A DNA stretch of 64,000 nt. Source: Lactarius indigo (taxonomy: Eukaryota; Basidiomycota; Agaricomycetes; Russulales; Russulaceae). Within the stretch, counting starts at the first letter, position 1. Each line of letters begins with the position of its first letter. Shown here piece after piece: positions 58,416-64,000 of this stretch. Made by a program: the position numbers and the translations under genes. Under the pieces are notes generated by a model. That model made no database searches. It was not told where the DNA came from and worked only from the letters and a program-made list of their open reading frames with translations. Where the stretch lies: NCBI GenBank assembly GCA_025766275.1, contig JAFKAC010000002.1:2790001-2854000 (forward strand). Reading direction: 5' to 3'.

Positions 58416-61400
58416 TTATGCAAGGGGGTCGAAATCGTTCCAGATATCTTTCGGTGTCGGCTTGTTCGTGCCAAAGCCAGACAATGAAGGCTGATGGGGT
58501 TTAAGGGGTGTAAGAATATCACCCATCGCCGGGCGCGAAGCAAATGCGGGAGAGAACGACGGTGTCACTGCGGGGGCAGAGAAGGTGCCGCTGATCGGCG
58601 GATGGGGCTGGCTCAATTGATTGGATGGCGTCATAGGAGATGCGGCGAGCGGCGGTTGTTGACTAGTGGTCGCAAACACATCAGATAACGAGATGTTGTA
58701 ATTAGGTTTTGAGAGAACCGGTTTCTGCTGCTGAGGCGGACTTTGGGGTGTGAAGGAGCTCCGCGGATGACCGAGCCGTGAGCTTTGGGCTGGTTGGCTG
58801 GTGACATTCAGGTGAGAACTCGAATTCGGTGCAAACGATGAGGATGCAGGAGACGGAGGAGGGATGGATGTCGCCCTTAGTACATGACTTCCCGCGCTAA
58901 TTCGGGTTGCTGGTGGCTTCGATGACGCAACGCCAAGGGGCCCAGAGCCACCGACGCGTGGCGACGACGGGAGACTCTGTGTAGACTGAGGAGCGGCGGG
59001 AATCGAATGAACAGCCACTGCTTGGGAAATTGATGGAGTCTGCGATGTACTCTGAAGTGCAGAGCGGGAAATCAGCAATATCCTTCCAAGGTCTAAGGAG
59101 ACAAACAAACCTCTATGGTGCCAGACGACAAGATACTTCCCCAGACATCATCTTCCCAGTTTAGGTTCAACTCAGTATCGGCCTTGATTGTACCAGTCCC
59201 GGCTCCACCTACAAGAGTCTCAAAGTCTATACCGCCTCTAGACGCCTGTCTACCGTCGGCACCATTAGCTGCGGTCGCAGAGCGATCCTCTATACGCTGC
59301 GAATCGCGTAGGAACTGATTGTGCTCCTTTTCGACGCGGTCGCTTAGTTTCCGAATTACAGCCATAAAGCGCTGAAATTGCTCAATATTTAGTACTGCCA
59401 GAGTAAGGTGTTTAGAAAGTGGGAACGCAGAGTGAGAATAGTACCTACAAGGGCCGATAGACATTGCCCAAAGCTGTGGGAGGACAAGGGTAGCCACAGC
59501 TTCTCTGTCGACCTTGAGACCCATCGCCTCTTGCACAGAGAGGGTCGCCATCTGTAAAGTCGTCTATGAGACTACTGGAGAAAGGGATGAAGTAACCCAG
59601 GGATTACTGTTACCGCTGGTTCCTTTGTACGGATCTTCGAAAGAAGAGGAACAAGGTTTTGTGTGAGACTTGTCTGACCTGGGTGAGCAAAGCCTGGAAG
59701 CGTAAATGGGAAACGCGCACTCTACCTGATCAAGCGTTTGGACCATGCTGAGGAATGTGACGAGGGTGGCTACCTTCACAGACAGAAGTCGTGTTTGGGT
59801 GAAAACCACCTATCCGTCCTCATTAGTGGGCACATTCATGGGACAACATGGGACAACGTACCGCAACTCTTGGAAAGAGAACCCCTCGGACTTCAGCATA
59901 ATCAATACTTTCGCATAAACCTGGCACAACCCCAAGGGCACGTTCTTGAACCTTGAGACGAATGAGTATAACTTAGGGAACGACAACAAATGACGTACGG
60001 CCGCATGCTCGGATTCGAGTGCATTGTATACAAGGGGAAGGACATCTGAATGAATGTTAGGAAAAGGACGGCATTTAAAATGAAAATGAAAACGCACGCT
60101 CTCGGAATACTGTCTTTTCGGTCTTTTCTTGAAGGGTATTCAGGTTATCCAGAAGCGTCAGCATGTTCTGTGGAGGTTCCTTTATAGTAAACAGGGGTTT
60201 AAGACTGGGCAAGACCAAGGAAGCGAATTGTTGGGGACTGAGAATTGTCGAGATGGAGAATACATTAGGCAAAATGTAGGGTAGCAACTGGGTATCTTTC
60301 ATCTGAGTGAAAAGGTCGTAAGGCCCAATTTCGTCCTGTGGTTGTAAGTCGTACCTCTTCAAGCAGTGATGGAAGAATCTTCCGTGTACGAAGACCTTCT
60401 GAGAAGCGATCAAGGACACGTGTTAAGCCTTTCATGAACGATATTTTCTCCTCTCTTGACTTAGCCGCAAAATTAGATCGGTCCAAGAAATTGAGAGTCG
60501 AAATTGGCAAAGACGAAAAGAAGGAATGTGACGGAAGAGAGGCGGGCGTCGGCCTGTTCTGTGGATGCCGTGTAACCAGAGAGGCGAGCATTGCTGCGAA
60601 GGGGCCCTTTGAGCGACGCGGACAAAGGGGCAAAGGGAAGTACCTTGGAGATCCTTATCTAGGCGTGCTATTCCCGCAAGTGGCCGTCCAGCATGTTCCC
60701 TTACACTTCCTAAATTGCCGAAGTTCTTGAACGGCGGGTCACCCTTGAGGTGCACCGCATGTATCAAGCAGCCCAGTGAGTACATGTCCGAAGCCGTGCT
60801 CAGGACTTCATCAAGAGCATATTCTGGAGCTTTAGCGGCAACATGAGCACGATGGCCCTGCCACCCGTGACGTTCACATACCGATGTAATCAAAAGACCG
60901 TTGAGCGAAGGGCGGCATCCTGTTGTCATAGGATGGAAATTCCCATTCGGTCGAGGAGCCATCAGGCCGTTTGAGGGGAATAGTGAGGCCTAGCCCTCCA
61001 AGTTTCCAGTCACCCTGTAAATAATCTAAGCAGCACCCTCTCCAGTAATACAATTCCACGTACGGCACTATTAATCAGAATGGTTTCTGGCTGTATATTG
61101 GAGTGGATGGTGCGCGCCGATGTATGGAGGAAGGACAATCCCTTGCAAAGTTGTAATATGCCTTTCTGGATCTATAAATGTCTCATTAGCTAGTGGATCC
61201 CTGCTCTCAGCTCTCTACACCACTCCCCTCAACCTCATCTAGGTCGACCAGCGAAGTAGCGTATGGGGAGCCGGGGATGGCGAGATAGAGAGAAGATAGT
61301 AAGGCTTCGGTCGCAAATATCAGCTCACTGCGGGTCTCTTCCAGGGGCTCGACCATCTCTTCATTGTCGTGAGGGTGTGATATAAGTGTTTAAACGTTGT

Positions 61401-61819
61401 ACCTACCGAGGACACAAGGGATGCCTTAACTTGCTCAGTGACGTCGCCTACGTACTCACAGAGGACGACGCTGTGAGCGGCGTCTGTCACGGGTATCCGT
61501 TTGGAACACAACGCACCTCTGCTTTGAGGACATCCATTGATTTATCCCTGGCCATGGGCGACAAGCGGTCTATTTCTGCACTCTTCTTGTCGAAAGTCCA
61601 CACAGATACGCGTTTCCCAGTGACTCTGTGGGTTGCCGACTGCACACGCCACGGGCCTACTTGGAATGGAGGGACATTAGCGGGGGTAGGAAGGGCAGAT
61701 GATGTTGCTCCAGCCCCTGGTAATGGGGTAGCCGTGCGACTGCCAGTCGACGGCCCACCAATTGTGTAGTTCTGAGAGATATTTGATCTCGAGAAGAAAG
61801 AGGTAGCTGCGGCGAACAT
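58416..61819 (-). CDS. SCY1: SCY1/SCYL2-like pseudokinase with HEAT repeats
   Basis: Predicted trafficking adaptor of the SCY1-like family, with a catalytically impaired kinase domain followed by HEAT repeats. Starts MFAAATSFFSRSNISQNYTI at 61819. The kinase-like part reads FQVGPWRVQSATHRVTGKRV, SVWTFDKK, RLRHPSVLEMVEPLEE-like text, GLSFLHTSARTIHSNIQPET, and GDWKLGGLGLTIPLK. The usual HRD and DFG motifs are changed (IHSNIQP; LGGLG), as expected for this family. Later come APEYALDEVLSTASDMYSLG and the HEAT region (LPYILPNVFSISTILSPQQF, FKNVPLGLCQVYAKVLIM). A long Ser/Pro/Gln-rich tail ends DIWNDFDPLA, a clathrin/adaptor-like DxF end. About ten introns. Intact as far as can be seen. Confidence 0.87.
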
Positions 61820-61913
61820 GAGAGAAGTGAATAGACAGTTGGCAGTAGGCACGCGATTTAATTCGGCTGGGCGAGGTACAATATTTTAATATACAACAAT
61901 ACTACAACACTCC

Positions 61914-63451
61914 CTACCATGCTACACTCGAAGCTGGCCTTTGCTCTAGCCGTGCATTGGCCATACCAACAGCCGGGGACGAAACGTTACCGAGCTCATG
62001 CAGCTCTCGTTCGCGAGTCCCCCAAGCTTCGCTACATACTTGGACACGTGACGCATGCTCGTATGTCGGTACAAAATTGACTGCGCCTTCTGGACAGCGT
62101 ATTGAGACCCGGATCAGGTACTATATCGAGTTAAGCGTCAGCTGGCCCGAAGAGACAGAAAGGGCCTCCCAACCCACAACCATCTCCAGCATATTGGTGA
62201 CACTCCATGACTGCTCCTTTCCTGTTTCACCGAGAGTGAGATCAAAGTATGCGATGGCAAGACCTTCCTGAGAGGTGTCGGCTTCCGTCAGGCTCCCCTT
62301 ACTGATGGTGGCCTCTCGTCCCCCTACGAATGGGCCACCTTTGGTCCATGCTATCATCCGCCTTACCAACTGGACCTCCACACCTTGAATAAGGAGCCTT
62401 GCAAGAGCGGGGGCGTCTCTACTGTGAATAGTAAGTCTCAGAGGAACGCAATGCCCGGAAGAGTATGTGACACCAGACGGGAAGCACAGCTACTGTTTTG
62501 TAAGCACGGCGATGGGCGTGGACCCAAGAGTCGGCGTAACTTGCCTGGACTGTCGGCGTTGCGGCCTTTGCCTTAGCCACAGGACAGGCATTGTCAGGCC
62601 ACACAGGGGACAACGGAACGGTTTTATACGTGCTTATAGCGGAAGGTAAGTCAAAGGCCGAGTATCTTCTTGGGACCGGATGGGAGGGCCACGTCTTTGG
62701 AAGATACATTACGGGAAAAAACCTTCTGAAGCGCGGAGTGAAAGGATGAAAGAGTGACACTGGGAAAATACTTACAGCTCGTGTCTGCGAAGCCCCTTGC
62801 GAAAAACATCGACCTTCACACAGTACCGTATTTCGGCCGAAAACGCCGGCGACCATGTAGCGTAGGAGGGTGGGAGTGGGCTTGTATCGCCCTTCACAAA
62901 CGATGGAAACGGGATGGAGAAAGGAAGCCATTCTTCCGTGGAAACAAATTCACCGCGTGGGGGACAAGAGAGGACGACATTGGACGAGACTATAGTGTGG
63001 TCGATGACTTCGGACAACATCCCTCTATTAGACGTAGTCACCTCGACTCTTCCAAGGAGCTAAAAAAAAAAAAAAAAGCACATTGGTTAGCCGTACTCCG
63101 TGCCGACACATCAGGTGAACCTTTCTCAACTGAGATCTCCAGGCGGTAGACATGCGTGCATTTTCCATGAAGCTTGATGGTGCCTTGTACGACGTCGTTG
63201 TGACCATAGACAGGTTGTTGAAGGCCCCATACGCGTCTTCCGAGGTTGACGCTGACCAGAGAACTCTCGTACAAGAAAGAGTCAGCAGAGGACGAGAGTA
63301 GGTCGACATTCCCGGCGGACCAGGGTGTTACAGAGGAGGCTTCAAGAACACGTTCTAAGCTCAATGCCTCTGGGGAATAGGGCGGGGAAGCTGGGCCAAA
63401 GTCTTGATCATCTACCCAAGATTCATCCGCGGGAGTTAACCTCCGGACCAT
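61914..63451 (-). CDS. Arrestin-like domain protein
   Basis: Predicted arrestin-fold adaptor, possibly linking membrane transporters to ubiquitination. The proposed start is MVRRLTPADESWVDD at 63451; an open frame continues upstream, so the true N-terminus could lie in a further exon near 63600. The arrestin N-domain shows VYGHNDVVQGTIKLHG, then THVYRLEISVE, IPFPSFVKGDTSPLPPSYA and FSAEIRYCVKVDVFRKGL. Later text includes RRYSAFDLPSAISTYKTVPL, EVQLVRRMIAWTKGG and VTNMLEMVVGWEALSV. The end is VNFVPTYEHASRVQVCSEAW and ...PASSVAW. About seven introns, one of which contains an A17 tract (63062-63078). No PPxY motif was noticed. It lies 94 bp from the divergently read-through SCYL2 start on the same strand. 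Confidence 0.75.
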
Positions 63452-64000
63452 AGATGGGGAAATACTGAAACTTCGAGAGGCTTGGAATGAAATGATTGCT
63501 GTGAACAGCTTTGTGAGAACCGAAAGAGTCGTTTGTGAGGGTGAGTCAACGACGAGGACGAATCGTTGAAGTGCCTTACAGGCAACGTTCCAGTTTGAAT
63601 TTTAGCTCCTAAATACATAGGTGGGGTCAAGGCACCGGCACATACATACAGAGAGTCGAGTCACACTGTAAAGCGCCGTAATTTGCAACGAAAAGCCGAT
63701 GATTTAGATTTACAACAAATGTTGTTCACCGACTATTGGTCCCAGGAACGATCTTATCCGAACCAAATGGTTGGCGAACAATCTTAAGAAGGGCCGCACA
63801 GTGCTAAACACGCATAAACAATGCCTCGAAAGGTCCAGAATGTTCGCTAGTCTATTCCTGGCGAGTGGTGCTTATAAACCGCGAGTTCGGCCGGGGAGAC
63901 CGTGGCCGTAACCAAAAGTTGCAAAGGGCCCTTCCCTCGAACGTCAACAGATCGTCTTTACACATGCGGCCTACTTGTCGTATTCTTACTTACTCACGTG
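63452..64000. other. Right edge of the window
   Basis: 549 bp. It may hold an upstream exon of the arrestin-like gene (minus-strand frame near 63470-63600) and its promoter. No other gene was recognised. The last bases are CACGTG. Confidence 0.35.

Noticed and set aside
1..64000. CRISPR arrays, rRNA, tRNA genes, reverse transcriptase or transposase genes, secondary-metabolite core enzymes
   Set aside because: None was seen on reading the sequence and its frames; small tRNA genes with introns could be missed by eye.

Overview
The window looks like a gene-dense nuclear segment from a filamentous basidiomycete, most likely an agaricomycete. Nearly every gene is broken by many short introns of about 50-60 nt with GT..AG ends and CTNAY-like branch points. 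Neighbouring genes sit 40-600 bp apart on both strands. The proteins are typically fungal (EDE1, MET8, YME2, RPC82, HRQ1, BMT2). No operons, ribosome binding sites, CRISPR arrays, rRNA or tRNA genes were seen. Gene models below were spliced by eye from reading frame, splice signals and family knowledge, so outer coordinates are firmer than every internal junction.

Layout. Positions 1-26116 are a run of conserved housekeeping genes: EDE1 (endocytosis, runs off the left edge), a UBE2C/UBC11-type E2 enzyme, an RRM+R3H RNA-binding protein (Cip2/Pin4-like), mitochondrial nuclease NUC1, mitoribosomal protein mL46, V-ATPase subunit H, TRAPPC13, YME2, an FG nucleoporin of the Nup1/Nup153 kind, gamma-tubulin, MBF1, MET8 and a tetraspanin.

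Positions 26117-33700 are a sparse, decayed island. A degenerate intron-containing copy of BMT2 lies at its left end and an apparently intact BMT2 near its right end. Between them are a half-size ABC transporter gene and a broken CLC chloride-channel fragment. The dead BMT2 copy also carries a tiny poly(A)-tailed insertion with a 7-bp target duplication.

Positions 33701-64000 return to ordinary gene density: a 5'-nucleotidase-like metallophosphatase, a small membrane protein, a long acidic protein of unknown function, RPC82 (RNA polymerase III), a membrane-anchored phytase-type histidine phosphatase, a second metallophosphoesterase, SPT16 (FACT), a polytopic membrane protein, a small unknown protein, the HRQ1 helicase, an SCY1/SCYL2 pseudokinase and an arrestin-like protein.

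The genes do not form one pathway; the gene order is mixed core cell biology. Several neighbours share very short divergent intervals (51 bp between mL46 and VMA13) and RPC82 ends 42 bp before the next start codon. I did not find a convincing new multi-gene system. The items most worth checking are the BMT2 duplication island, the paired TGACTCA sites upstream of MBF1 that overlap the MET8 stop codon, and the unknown proteins at 36526-37211, 37317-40094, 51490-52582 and 52732-53119.
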